Source: Paraburkholderia sp. BL25I1N1
GTDB taxonomy: Bacteria; Pseudomonadota; Gammaproteobacteria; Burkholderiales; Burkholderiaceae
Reading direction: 5' to 3'
Length of the DNA: 63,442 bases
Assembly: GCF_003002025.1 (NCBI RefSeq)
Contig: NZ_PVZB01000038.1
Location: 1 to 63,442, forward strand
In this document: positions 18,511-27,197 of the stretch, in pieces
Numbering within the stretch: the first letter of the stretch is position 1
Layout of the letters: every line of letters starts with the position of its first letter
The notes under the pieces: generated by a model
Told to the model about the DNA's origin: nothing
The model's database searches: none
Seen by the model: the letters and a program-made list of their open reading frames with translations, nothing else
Translations under genes and position numbers: made by a program

Positions 18511-18568
18511 GCGGTGCAACATGCCGCGTCGGCGCGCCTGAGCCGGGGCTTACAAGGCTTTCCGCGTG

Positions 18569-19246
18569 TCAGGGCGCCGGGTTCAACATGTATCCCGCGC
18601 CGACCACCGTATGAATCAGCGCCCGCGGGAAATCGCGGTCCACCTTCGCCCGCAGCCGATGCATGTGCATATCGATGACGTTGCCGCGCGGCTCGAAATC
18701 GTAATTCCACGCGGCCTCGAGCAGCATGCTGCGCGTCACGACCTGCCCCTCGCGGCGCAACAAACATTCGAGCAGCAAAAATTCGCGGTGCTGCAGGCGC
18801 AGATCACGACCGCCGCGGTTTGCGGTCCGCGCCCGCGTGTCGAGTACCAGATCCGCGCATTCGAGCCGCTCGCTCATCCTGCTGCGATCGGCGCGCCGCG
18901 CGAGCGCCTCGATTCTTGCCAGCGCTTCGACGAAGGCATATGGCTTGACGAGATAGTCGTCGCAACCTGCGCGAATCGCCTCCACGCGTTCGTTCAGGCC
19001 GCCGACCGCCGACAGCATCAGCACCGGCGTCGTGTCCCCGCCGGCGCGCAACTGCTGGACGAGGACCGTGCCGGCAAGCGCCGGCAAGCGCCGATCAGTC
19101 ACAATCACGTCATAGATGCCCTCGCGCGCATAGGCGAGCCCGGTCGCGCCGTCGGCCACCGTGTCGACAATCAGACCGCTCTCGCTCAGGCCGCGCGCCA
19201 GGAATTGGCTAGCGCGCCTATCGTCTTCGATCAGCAGGATTCGCAT
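18569..19246 (-). CDS. OmpR/QseB-type response regulator
   Basis: 225 residues. The receiver domain has acidic pocket E7/D8/D9, phospho-acceptor D51 in VTDRRLP and the conserved Lys in CDDYLVKPY. The winged-helix DNA-binding domain occupies about residues 130-222 (RLQHREFLLLECLL, VIDMHMHRLRAKVD, HTVVGAGYML). There is no kinase gene on its strand; a divergent kinase pair starts 165 bases away. It lies immediately upstream of the pump operon in the same orientation and is the obvious candidate regulator of it. The cognate kinase may be the one at 20082 or one elsewhere. Confidence 0.92.
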   Translation of the reverse strand: MRILLIEDDRRASQFLARGLSESGLIVDTVADGATGLAYAREGIYDVIVTDRRLPALAGTVLVQQLRAGGDTTPVLMLSAVGGLNERVEAIRAGCDDYLVKPYAFVEALARIEALARRADRSRMSERLECADLVLDTRARTANRGGRDLRLQHREFLLLECLLRREGQVVTRSMLLEAAWNYDFEPRGNVIDMHMHRLRAKVDRDFPRALIHTVVGAGYMLNPAP

Positions 19247-19275
19247 GCGCTGCGGCTTACGTTTGATGGGCTTAC

Positions 19276-19291
19276 ATTAAAATATTTTCAT
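19276..19291. promoter_or_regulatory. 16-bp inverted repeat between divergent regulators
   Basis: ATTAAA-ATAT-TTTCAT, 30 bases upstream of the minus-strand regulator (19246) and 121 bases upstream of the plus-strand regulator (19412). It could serve both divergent promoters. Same family as 18495, 25899 and 30145. Confidence 0.45.
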
Positions 19292-19411
19292 GTTGGCGCG
19301 AAACGCCTGCACGGCTTCACACGGCATACTACCCATGTCGTAGGTACGAGAGCCTAGTGTAAATCAGCCGGCCGGCGCCGGTTCGACGCTCGCTCATTTC
19401 TGGAAAAAGGC

Positions 19412-20095
19412 ATGTTGAACGTATTGGTCGTCGAGGACGACGAGCAGACTCTCGCAGAGATCGTTGAAGCGCTCACCGATCACGGCTGCAGGGTCGAAAC
19501 CGCGAGTACTGGCCGCGACGGTTTGATGTTCGCGGTCGCCAACAGTTACGACGCCATCGTGCTCGATCGCATGTTGCCGGGCGGCCTCGAAGGGCTCGGC
19601 ATGCTGTCGGCGTTGCGCAGCGCCGGCGTGCTCACGCCGGTGCTGATCCTGAGCGCGCTGTCGGCGGTCGACGAGCGTGTGCGCGGGTTGCGCGCCGGCG
19701 GCGACGATTATCTGACCAAGCCGTTCGAGTTCATCGAACTGACCGCGCGCCTCGATGCGTTGATGCGCCGTCGCGAGGCGGCGCCCGGTGTCCAGGAGTA
19801 CCTGGTCGGCCCGTTGCGTCTGGACCCGCTCAAACGCGAAGTGACCTGCGCCGGCCGCCCGGTACCGCTGCTGCCGCGCGAGTACCGGCTGCTCGAATAT
19901 CTGATGCAGCACCAGGGCCAGGTGGTGAGCCGCACCATGCTGTTCGAAGCGGTATGGGACTACCGGCTCGACGAGCGGACCAACGTGATCGACGTGCACA
20001 TCAGCCGTCTCAGAAAGAAGCTCGACCCGGACGGCACGGCTCCGATGATCGATACCGTGCGCGGTTCGGGGTACATGCTCCATGCGCCTGACTGA
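19412..20095 (+). CDS. OmpR-type response regulator of a two-component pair
   Basis: 227 residues. Receiver: E8/D9/D10 pocket, phospho-acceptor D52 in IVLDRMLPG, K103 in DDYLTKPF. DNA-binding domain: LLPREYRLLEYLMQ, VVSRTMLFEAVWDY, VIDVHISRLRKKLD, IDTVRGSGYML. The histidine kinase gene at 20082 overlaps its last 14 bases, so the pair is co-translated. It closely resembles the regulator at 26513 over its whole length (for example DDYLTKPF, SRTMLFEAVW/TRTMLFEAVW and TVRGSGYML/TVRGSGYLL), which suggests duplication within the region. The activating signal is unknown. Confidence 0.93.
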   Translation: MLNVLVVEDDEQTLAEIVEALTDHGCRVETASTGRDGLMFAVANSYDAIVLDRMLPGGLEGLGMLSALRSAGVLTPVLILSALSAVDERVRGLRAGGDDYLTKPFEFIELTARLDALMRRREAAPGVQEYLVGPLRLDPLKREVTCAGRPVPLLPREYRLLEYLMQHQGQVVSRTMLFEAVWDYRLDERTNVIDVHISRLRKKLDPDGTAPMIDTVRGSGYMLHAPD

Positions 20096-21458
20096 ACTTC
20101 ACCGCACCACCGGCTATCGCCTCGCCACGCTGTTTCTGGTGTTGTTCGGCGTGATCGCGTTGCTGCTGTCCGGTTACCTGTACCGCGAGATCACTGGCTT
20201 CGAACAGGAACGCATCGACGACTGGCTGCTTCGCGAGCATGCACAGTTGAAACGCGAAGCGCCGGATGAACTGGTCGCGCGATTCGAACATCAAAACCAG
20301 TTCGATCCGCGCCACCAGCGCCCGTTCGGCCTGTTCGAAGCCAGCGGCAGACACCTTGCCGGCGGCTATGCGGGCGGTCAGCCGGCGATCCCGGTCTTTG
20401 ACCAGCCATTTTCGATGCGACTCGTCAATCTGCCGGGCCAACCGCCTGGCCGATGCATCGCTGCGCACGTGCCCGATAGCCGCATCGCTTTGCAATGCCA
20501 GAACACCCTCGAGCTCGACCACTTCGACGACGAACTGCTGCATGCGCTGCTCTCCACCGCGATGATCACGCTCGTGATCGGCCTGATCGGGGCGACCCTG
20601 ATTGGCATCTCGGCGATGCGGCGGTTCGATGCGGTGACCGCTTCGATCGAGGAGATCATCGCCGGCAATCTCAGCAGGCGCTTGCCGGTGCATGCGAAAC
20701 GCGACGACATAGACCGGCTGGTGGTCGTCGTGAACGGCATGCTCGACGAAATCGAACGCCTGATGAACGAGGTCAAAGGCGTGTGCGATGCGATTGCGCA
20801 CGATCTGCGCACGCCGCTCACGCGGGTGCTCGGCGGACTCGAACGTGCGCAACGGCGCGCCAGAACCGAGGCAGAGTATCGCGCGGCCATTGACGAAACC
20901 ATCGTGGAAACCAGCGGCTTGCTACGCACGTTCAACGCCCTGCTGCGCATTTCGGAGATCGAAAGCGGCGTGCGGCGCGCCGGCTTCACCAGCGTCGACC
21001 TGGCCGCGGTGGCCGACGACGTGTTCGAATTCTACGAGCCGACCGCCGAAGACAGGCAGATCGGCTTCCGACTGCAGCGCACCGTGTCCGGGCCGCTGGA
21101 GATCCGGGGCGATCCGAACCTGCTGTTCGAGGCGCTTGCAAATCTGGTCGAAAACGCCATCAAGTTCGCACCGGATGGCGGAGTCGTGCATATCACGCTG
21201 TGGCACGACGCAAGAGGTACCGGCGTCACTGTCAAGGACGATGGACCAGGCATCGCACGGGCCGAGCGCGATGCCGTGCTGCGCCGCTTCTATCGTGGCG
21301 AGGCCAGCCGTCGTACACCCGGCAGCGGCCTGGGGCTCAGTCTTGTGGCCGCCGTGGCCGGCATGCACGGCATGACGCTGGCGTTCCACGATGCGGACGT
21401 CGGTTGCGAGATCAGTCTGTTCAAACCCGCGCAAAGTCAACTGGCGGATAGCCGATGA
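20082..21458 (+). CDS. Sensor histidine kinase (HAMP, HisKA, HATPase)
   Basis: 458 residues. TM1 is about residues 14-32 (LATLFLVLFGVIALLLSGYL), followed by a periplasmic sensor of about 120 residues, TM2 about 155-177, and HAMP to about 232. The phospho-acceptor is H240 in AIAHDLRTPL. The ATPase domain has the N box (NLVENAIKFAPDGG), the G1 box (KDDGPGI) and the G2 box (TPGSGLGLSLV). It phosphorylates the regulator encoded just upstream and overlapping it. The sensor contains two cysteines (GRCIAAH, ALQCQN) that could form a disulfide. Paralogous to the kinase at 27198. Confidence 0.92.
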   Translation: MRLTELHRTTGYRLATLFLVLFGVIALLLSGYLYREITGFEQERIDDWLLREHAQLKREAPDELVARFEHQNQFDPRHQRPFGLFEASGRHLAGGYAGGQPAIPVFDQPFSMRLVNLPGQPPGRCIAAHVPDSRIALQCQNTLELDHFDDELLHALLSTAMITLVIGLIGATLIGISAMRRFDAVTASIEEIIAGNLSRRLPVHAKRDDIDRLVVVVNGMLDEIERLMNEVKGVCDAIAHDLRTPLTRVLGGLERAQRRARTEAEYRAAIDETIVETSGLLRTFNALLRISEIESGVRRAGFTSVDLAAVADDVFEFYEPTAEDRQIGFRLQRTVSGPLEIRGDPNLLFEALANLVENAIKFAPDGGVVHITLWHDARGTGVTVKDDGPGIARAERDAVLRRFYRGEASRRTPGSGLGLSLVAAVAGMHGMTLAFHDADVGCEISLFKPAQSQLADSR

Positions 21459-21580
21459 TCGAACGGCGCGCAGACTTTTTTGAAACCCGGAATTACCGGA
21501 CATAAAACAATTGACGCTAGCTTCTGTTGTCAAATAGCCGTCAGACAAGAAAACTTTTTTTGATCAATGGAACGCAAATC

Positions 21581-22204
21581 GTGAATAAATACGTCGCTTG
21601 TTTTGCAATCGCCCTGTCAACGATGTCCACCGCATACGCACAGGGAACCGTCATTAAAGGAATGGACTTCGGTCCACTAGCCAAACTGGCCGGAACCTGG
21701 AGAACCGTTGCTGACGGCGGCCTCGATGTGGCGCCCGGTCAAGTGGGTTCCAAAGTAGGTACAGGCAATCCCGCAGTGGAACCTTATTACGAACAGTTGA
21801 CCTTTGAACCCGCAGCGGATGCAACGAACGCCAGCGATCAATATCTGGTGGCAATGGCTTACACGCTGCAGGTGTTCCGAAAAAGGGACAACAAACAGTT
21901 CCATGACCAACGCGGCTATCTGATTTACGACAAGAAGAACCAGACTGTCTATGACTCATTTTGTATTCCCCGGGCGGTCTGCGTTGTGGCGGAAGGAAAA
22001 GCCGGCGATAAGATGACTCTAACGTCAAAATCTCACGGGGTAGCTGAATCTCAGTACATGCTGAAGAACGACGCGACAAGTGTTTTCTCGATCACGTTCG
22101 ACATGACCGGAGATGCATTGAAGTACGCGCAAGAAACGCAATTACATGTGTACGGCAAGTCGTTCACTCACGTTGACTCTAGCACTCTCAGCAAGGCAAG
22201 CTAG
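21581..22204 (+). CDS. Small exported protein, probable heme-binding/FABP-like beta-barrel
   Basis: About 207 residues from GTG 21581; GGAAC lies 8 bases upstream. The signal peptide VNKYVACFAIALSTMSTAYA is clear. The mature part opens with PLAKLAGTWRTV, the typical first strand of nitrobindin/FABP-like ten-stranded barrels. It then has alternating strands with EPYYEQLTFEP, QRGYLIYDKKNQTVYDSFCIPRAVCVVAEG and a final LHVYGKSFTHVD. I recall similar exported proteins in Burkholderia annotated as heme-binding beta-barrel or FABP family, but the axial ligand cannot be confirmed. Base composition is a little lower in GC than its neighbours. Alternative: an unrelated exported protein of unknown role. 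Confidence 0.6.
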   Translation: MNKYVACFAIALSTMSTAYAQGTVIKGMDFGPLAKLAGTWRTVADGGLDVAPGQVGSKVGTGNPAVEPYYEQLTFEPAADATNASDQYLVAMAYTLQVFRKRDNKQFHDQRGYLIYDKKNQTVYDSFCIPRAVCVVAEGKAGDKMTLTSKSHGVAESQYMLKNDATSVFSITFDMTGDALKYAQETQLHVYGKSFTHVDSSTLSKAS

Positions 22205-22656
22205 TTCATCTCGCAAGTCCGCGTCTCGCCGCGACGCTGTCCGGCAACGCGCGGTGAGCGATTGCACTGACAACTGCGTAAAAATAACTTCATGTTCCGG
22301 CAGCTCACCTTTTAGGCTGTACGGGCTACATTGGCTCGTCCGCAAACTTTCTTTAACTCATGAGAATAGTGACCGGGCGCAGGCACGAAACGGCGACGGG
22401 TCGGAAGCTTCTTTCCCGAATCCGCCGACGCTCAACATCGCATACATCCAATCGCCCCCCCCGGCTATTGATCGATTGCGTCAGTCTGATCCGGTCACCG
22501 TTCGGCATTAAGCTCGGCACCCCGAAAAACCGTCGACATAGCCGGACGAAGGCTCTCGGCTGCTGTCAACCAACGACAGGCCGTTTCAACCGTGTTCTCA
22601 GCTCCAGCGCGGCTCGACGACTGCGCACCGGAGTCACACTGCGGCGCATCCACATC
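22205..22656. other. Gap, promoter region of the flavocytochrome-like gene
   Basis: 452 bases with no convincing gene. The frame of the following gene is open back to 22360, but that part is Arg/Ser-rich without family similarity, so I treat it as non-coding. No terminator or operator stands out. Confidence 0.4.
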
Positions 22657-23994
22657 ATGAAAAACATCAGATTAACCTATCTGCTTTTGCTGACAGGGCT
22701 GGCCCTGCTCTGGCTAATTGCTGAAACTTCATTGCCCGGGTCGCATGGATTCCGCGCCTTGCAACTGTCAGTGATCAACTTGACTGGCATTCTCGCGATC
22801 GGCTGCATGAGCTCGGGCATCGTTATAGCAGTCCGGCCGACCAGCATGGAGCGCTTTCTCGGCGGGCTGGACAAGATGTACCGACTGCACAAATGGCTCG
22901 GTATCAGCGCACTGGTGCTTTCCACACTTCACTGGCTGTGTGCAAAGTCTCCGAGCTGGCTAATCGGCCTGGGGTGGATGCAAGGGCCGTTGCGCGAGCG
23001 CGGCTTGTCACCATCGGTCGCGCCGTCAGCCTTTGTCCAGATTCTAGATGCGCAGCATGGGCTCGCGAAAGGGATTGGCGAATGGACGTTCTATGCAACG
23101 GTTGCAATCATCGTCGTTGCATTGCTGAAAGCCTTTCCTTACCGGCATTTCTTCAAGACACATCGGTTGCTGGCAGTTGCGTACCCGTTGTTAGCGTTCC
23201 ATGCGGTGGTACTCATGAAGCACGGCTACTGGACCACGGCGATTGGACCAGTAATAACACTGCTGATTATTTTGGCCATGATGGCCACGTCCGTCTCGCT
23301 GCTGCGCCGTATCGGACGAACGCGACAAGCAGCCGGGCATATCGAGGAGCTTGTGCATTACCGGGAGATGCGGGTACTCAGCATCGTCATCAAACTCAAG
23401 GACCGCTGGTTGGGTCATGCCGCCGGACAATTTGCCTTCGTCACCTTCGACGCGCACGAGGGTGCGCATCCGTTCACAATCTCCTCGGCGTGGCACGACG
23501 ACGGCAAAGTGCGCTTTCATATCAAGAGCATTGGCGATTACACCGTGCAATTGCCCGCCGTTCTGAAGACTGGCGCCCGAGTCAGCGTTGAAGGGCCCTA
23601 TGGCCGCTTCGACTTTCGCAGCGACAAACCAAGACAGATCTGGATCGCCGGCGGAATTGGAATAACCCCATTTCTCGCGCGAATGCGAGCGCGAGAGCGT
23701 CATTCCGATAAACGCGCAGTGGACCTGTTCTATAGCACTAACGCGATGGACGACGAGTTCGTCCGCGAGGTGAGTCAACTGGCAATGGCCGCCAACGTGC
23801 GCCTTCACGTACTGATTAGCGGCAAGGACGACCGCCTGACCGGGCAGCGCGTGCGTGAGATCGTGCCCGACTGGATGTCCTCCGACGTCTGGTTCTGCGG
23901 GCCAGCGAGTTTCGGCCAGAACTTGCGGCACGATCTGGTTGCGCGTGGATTAGCGCACGAAGACTTCCATCAGGAGCTATTCGACATGCGCTGA
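22657..23994 (+). CDS. Ferric-reductase-like membrane flavoprotein (ferredoxin reductase family)
   Basis: 445 residues from ATG 22657. The N-terminal half has about six transmembrane helices with paired His residues that can bind two b hemes: H78 and H92 (RLHKWLG, STLHWLC), H169 and H182 (FKTHRLL, AFHAVV). The C-terminal half is a ferredoxin-NADP reductase-type module with FAD-binding HPFTISSA (271-278), GPYGRF (313-318) and the NAD(P)H loop AGGIGITPF (331-339). It likely moves electrons from NAD(P)H across the inner membrane, to ferric chelates or a periplasmic acceptor. No strong ribosome-binding site precedes the ATG. It follows the exported barrel protein on the same strand; if that protein binds heme, the two could be linked, but this is speculative. 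Confidence 0.85.
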   Translation: MKNIRLTYLLLLTGLALLWLIAETSLPGSHGFRALQLSVINLTGILAIGCMSSGIVIAVRPTSMERFLGGLDKMYRLHKWLGISALVLSTLHWLCAKSPSWLIGLGWMQGPLRERGLSPSVAPSAFVQILDAQHGLAKGIGEWTFYATVAIIVVALLKAFPYRHFFKTHRLLAVAYPLLAFHAVVLMKHGYWTTAIGPVITLLIILAMMATSVSLLRRIGRTRQAAGHIEELVHYREMRVLSIVIKLKDRWLGHAAGQFAFVTFDAHEGAHPFTISSAWHDDGKVRFHIKSIGDYTVQLPAVLKTGARVSVEGPYGRFDFRSDKPRQIWIAGGIGITPFLARMRARERHSDKRAVDLFYSTNAMDDEFVREVSQLAMAANVRLHVLISGKDDRLTGQRVREIVPDWMSSDVWFCGPASFGQNLRHDLVARGLAHEDFHQELFDMR

Positions 23995-24032
23995 TTTGGA
24001 TTGGCGGTCAGAAGGATAAGCGGCCGTGCTGA

Positions 24033-25361
24033 CTAAGGTCGCGGAACAGGCCGAGATTCGCGTGCTGAAGACGGATTCACAGACGCCGGCTTATGCCGAC
24101 ACAAAGCCAAGGTACCGAAGAATGCGCATGCGGCAGCAAAGCTCAACCACCAGGCAGGTGCCGCATTGTCGTGCGTTGCGTGGATCAATGCTGTGGAGAT
24201 TGCCGGCGTGAAGCCGCCGAATAGCGCAGTCGCGGCACTATAAGCAAGCGAAAAACCCGCAACGCGCACCTCCGATGGCATCACTTCCTCAAGGGACGCG
24301 ACCATTGCACCGTTGTACATACTGTAGAGGAACGAAAGCCAAAGCAGCACTGCTAGCATTCTGCCGAATGTCGGCGCGTCGGCCAGAAACGAAAGTGCGG
24401 GGTACGCGGTGGCGAGTGCAAGCACAGTTGTCGACAGCAGCAGCGGTCGGCGCCCTACCCGGTCCGACAAGGCACCGCTAACCGGCAGCCAGATAAAGTT
24501 GGACAGGCCGACATAGACGGTCACGAGCAGGCTGTCCGCCGTGCCCAAGCGCAAGGCCGTCTTGCCGAATGTCGGTGCATAGACAGTAATGAGGTAAAAG
24601 CTGGTGGTGGTCATGGCTACCTGCATCGATCCAGCTACCACGACCTTCCAGTTAGCGGCCAAGGTGCGGATCACATCGCGCATCGCTGGTCGAGTCTCGC
24701 GCCTCTTGAATTCCTCGGTTTCCTCGAGCTTGTATCGCAGCATGAACACGAACGGCACAACCAGGCAACCGACGAAGAATGGAATACGCCATCCCCATGC
24801 TTCGACCGCCGCCGCATCCATCAGTCGGTTTAGCGCAAACCCGAGACTCGCTGCGACGACGATCGACAATTGCTGGCTGGCTGACTGCCAACTGGTATAG
24901 AAACCCTTCTTTCCTGGCGACGCCAATTCCGCAAGGTAAACAGAAACCCCGCCCAGCTCGGCGCCCGCCGCGAAGCCTTGGAGCAAGCGGCCAATCAACA
25001 CGAGAGCCGGCGCCAGGAGCCCAATCGTCGAGTACCGAGGCACGAACGTTATCAGTACGGTACCGCTGGCCATGAGGCCAAGCGTCATGATAAGGCCCTT
25101 GCGCCGACCGACGTCGTCGATGTAGGCGCCAAGAAATACCGCTCCAAGCGGGCGCATCAGAAACCCGGCCCCGAATACGGCAAATGTGGAGATTAACGAA
25201 GCAAACTCGCTATGCAGTGGAAAGAAGGTGGCGGCGATCTGCGTGGCGTAAAAGCCGAAGAGAAAAAAATCGAATTGCTCGAGAAAATTACCTGCTGTCA
25301 CGCGAAAGATGGCGATAATCGGCGACTGTCGGCGGTGGGGGTCAGTTGAGTTGGACTGCAT
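24033..25361 (-). CDS. MFS transporter, metabolite:H+ symporter (MHS) family
   Basis: 442 residues with about 12 transmembrane helices. The MHS family shows in the opening AGNFLEQFDFFLFGFYATQI and the loop 2-3 motif GAYIDDVGRRKGL, with a second copy SDRVGRRPLLL in the second half. GRLLQGFAAGAELGGVSVYL in TM4 is close to citrate and tricarballylate symporters (CitA/TcuC type). The likely role is proton-coupled uptake of a di- or tricarboxylate; the exact substrate is open. It is a lone gene convergent with the ferric-reductase-like gene. Confidence 0.9.
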   Translation of the reverse strand: MQSNSTDPHRRQSPIIAIFRVTAGNFLEQFDFFLFGFYATQIAATFFPLHSEFASLISTFAVFGAGFLMRPLGAVFLGAYIDDVGRRKGLIMTLGLMASGTVLITFVPRYSTIGLLAPALVLIGRLLQGFAAGAELGGVSVYLAELASPGKKGFYTSWQSASQQLSIVVAASLGFALNRLMDAAAVEAWGWRIPFFVGCLVVPFVFMLRYKLEETEEFKRRETRPAMRDVIRTLAANWKVVVAGSMQVAMTTTSFYLITVYAPTFGKTALRLGTADSLLVTVYVGLSNFIWLPVSGALSDRVGRRPLLLSTTVLALATAYPALSFLADAPTFGRMLAVLLWLSFLYSMYNGAMVASLEEVMPSEVRVAGFSLAYSAATALFGGFTPAISTALIHATHDNAAPAWWLSFAAACAFFGTLALCRHKPASVNPSSARESRPVPRP

Positions 25362-25588
25362 GGATTGTCTCCAAGGAATTGCGATCTCCCGTTTTGTTGG
25401 CGTTTTTCAGGTTTGGCCATCGTCGTTCGGGCACGACCAAAGACGTAGTGAATCGGCGCGTATGCGATATCACGACGTTCATACTGAGTTGCCGGGCAAG
25501 CCGGATAGCCGACCGCTTGGGTACCAAACGTGTAAACAGGCTGCTGACCAGCGTAGTCTGCTGCCGGTATCGGCTTGCTACCCAAACG

Positions 25589-25604
25589 ATGAAAACTAGT
25601 TAAT
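25589..25604. promoter_or_regulatory. 16-bp inverted repeat, operator-like
   Basis: ATGAAA-ACTA-GTTAAT. It differs from the repeat at 30079 (GTGAAA-ATTA-GTTTAT) at three positions. It lies 228 bases upstream of the MHS transporter start and 310 bases before the repeat at 25899. Confidence 0.35.
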
Positions 25605-25898
25605 CTCTTTGCGCGCCAAAGCTGCCGTGGGCCGTACGTCGGTGATCGGGTACGGTGCTCAACTTCGCAAAGAGCGCTCGCTTCAGAGCAGTGCCTTGCG
25701 CGCCGCCAGCAATGGTGCCCGGCATAGCACTTGAACAGTGCAACGAGCGGCAGCGTTGAGGATCTCGAGGGACAGCGATCGGCCGTCAGGCGAGAACGCG
25801 ATGCGCGGCGGGCGCAAGTTGCGCTTGCAGCGCCGCGGATTCATATCGCTCGAATGGAAATACGGGCAGGTCTTGCCGCCGGCTTGAGTCGTCGCCAC

Positions 25899-25914
25899 AT
25901 TAAAATTTTTTAAT
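25899..25914. promoter_or_regulatory. 16-bp inverted repeat, operator-like
   Basis: ATTAAA-ATTT-TTTAAT inside a longer perfect dyad, CACATTAAAA-TT-TTTTAATGTG (25896-25917). It lies 181 bases upstream of the small gene at 26095 that leads into the second two-component operon. Confidence 0.45.
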
Positions 25915-26094
25915 GTGCGGGCGAAAGTCCTGAAATGGGACCCGCACTAAGCTGCAACATGCCTCTGCCACGCGGGAATTCTTAGGATAGTCTCGTGCCT
26001 AAAGAAAGTTTCATCGAAGCATCGCGCTCTTTCAGACAGCCGGGGTTTTACGCGCGCAATAATGGGCGAGGACAATCTATCCTGGGAACACGCA

Positions 26095-26469
26095 ATGCCA
26101 CAAGCCATGAGCCTGGAAGTCGTCAACGAACACGGAAAACCCGCGGTACGCATGGGTATTGGACATGCAGCGGTGCTTCTGGACGCAGAAGACATCGACG
26201 GAGTGATTCACCGCCTGAGCTACCTGCGTGCGGGAATGCACCCCGATATTCCCCTGCAGCCGTCCCGACAGCAGCAGTTTGTACTGGAGATGGACCCATG
26301 CTGGCATACCGAAAAGCACCCGCTGTATGACGGCGCAGTACTGATCCTTCGGCATAGCGGGTTGGGATGGACCGGATTCGCATTACCGACGCACAGCCTC
26401 GCACAACTGCGCGAAGCGATAACCCAGCATCTGGCGGCCCTCGACCAGGAACATTGCATGCCGAATTAG
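26095..26469 (+). CDS. Conserved-looking hypothetical protein upstream of the two-component pair
   Basis: 124 residues from ATG 26095, chosen because GGGAA lies 6 bases upstream; the earlier ATG at 26062 has none. Soluble, acidic and His-rich, with no signal peptide or membrane segment. Visible features are VRMGIGHAAVLLDAEDIDGVIH near the N-terminus and a C-terminal helix LAQLREAITQHLAALDQEH. I do not recognise the family. It is 43 bases upstream of the regulator gene at 26513 on the same strand, so it is probably the first gene of that operon. Confidence 0.6.
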   Translation: MPQAMSLEVVNEHGKPAVRMGIGHAAVLLDAEDIDGVIHRLSYLRAGMHPDIPLQPSRQQQFVLEMDPCWHTEKHPLYDGAVLILRHSGLGWTGFALPTHSLAQLREAITQHLAALDQEHCMPN

Positions 26470-26512
26470 CGCATCTCGCGCTGCTCTGTTGGACGCGAAC
26501 CGAGGAAAGACA

Positions 26513-27190
26513 ATGTCAAAAGTGTTGACCATAGAAGATGACGAGATGACTGCGCGCGAAATCGTGCGAGAGCTAAATGATCGTGGCTTCACGGTGGATT
26601 GGGTTGCGGACGGCCGCGAGGGAATGGCGCGCGCGTTCAGCGACGAGTACGACGTCATCACCCTCGACCGCATGCTACCGGGCGCCGACGGGTTGACGAT
26701 ACTGAAAACAATGCGCGGCATCGGCATTCAGACGCCTGTGCTCATGCTGAGCGCGCTGGGCGACGTCGACGAACGCATTCGCGGCTTGCGCGCCGGCGGC
26801 GACGACTATCTCACCAAACCCTTCGATGCCGACGAGATGGCAGCACGTATAGAAGTGCTGCTACGCCGCCGGCAAGTGCAACCGGCACAATCCGAGGCAA
26901 CCTTGCGAGTCGGTCCTCTCGAACTCGATCTGATCGCACGCACGGTTAAACGCGACGACAAAGAGATCGTGCTGCTCCCTACCGAATATCGTGTACTCCA
27001 ATACATGATGCGCCATGCAGGTCAGACAATCACCCGCACGATGTTGTTCGAAGCAGTATGGGGCTATCACTTCGACCCGGGCACCAATCTGATCGATGTC
27101 CATATGGGCCGCCTGCGCAAGAAAATCGATCCGCCTGGCGCACAACCATTGATCCAGACCGTACGCGGTTCAGGATATTTACTAGGCTAG
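26513..27190 (+). CDS. OmpR-type response regulator of the second two-component pair
   Basis: 225 residues from ATG 26513, which has GAGGAAAG upstream. The receiver has E8/D9/D10, phospho-acceptor D52 (ITLDRMLPG) and Lys in DDYLTKPF. The winged helix has LLPTEYRVLQYMMR, TRTMLFEAVWGY, LIDVHMGRLRKKID and QTVRGSGYLL. Very similar to the regulator at 19412. The partner kinase gene begins 7 bases after its stop. It may bind the ATKAAA-N4-KTTMAT repeats; this is untested. Confidence 0.93.
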   Translation: MSKVLTIEDDEMTAREIVRELNDRGFTVDWVADGREGMARAFSDEYDVITLDRMLPGADGLTILKTMRGIGIQTPVLMLSALGDVDERIRGLRAGGDDYLTKPFDADEMAARIEVLLRRRQVQPAQSEATLRVGPLELDLIARTVKRDDKEIVLLPTEYRVLQYMMRHAGQTITRTMLFEAVWGYHFDPGTNLIDVHMGRLRKKIDPPGAQPLIQTVRGSGYLLG

Positions 27191-27197
27191 CGGCATC

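Larger units (their letters stand above)
25362..26094. other. Gap with two operator-like repeats, no gene seen
   Basis: 733 bases. Contains the inverted repeats at 25589 and 25899 (listed separately). A frame on the minus strand at about 25898-25683 contains IAFSPDGRSLSLEILNAAAR and could be read as a small basic protein, but it lacks a start signal and I do not call it. Confidence 0.4.
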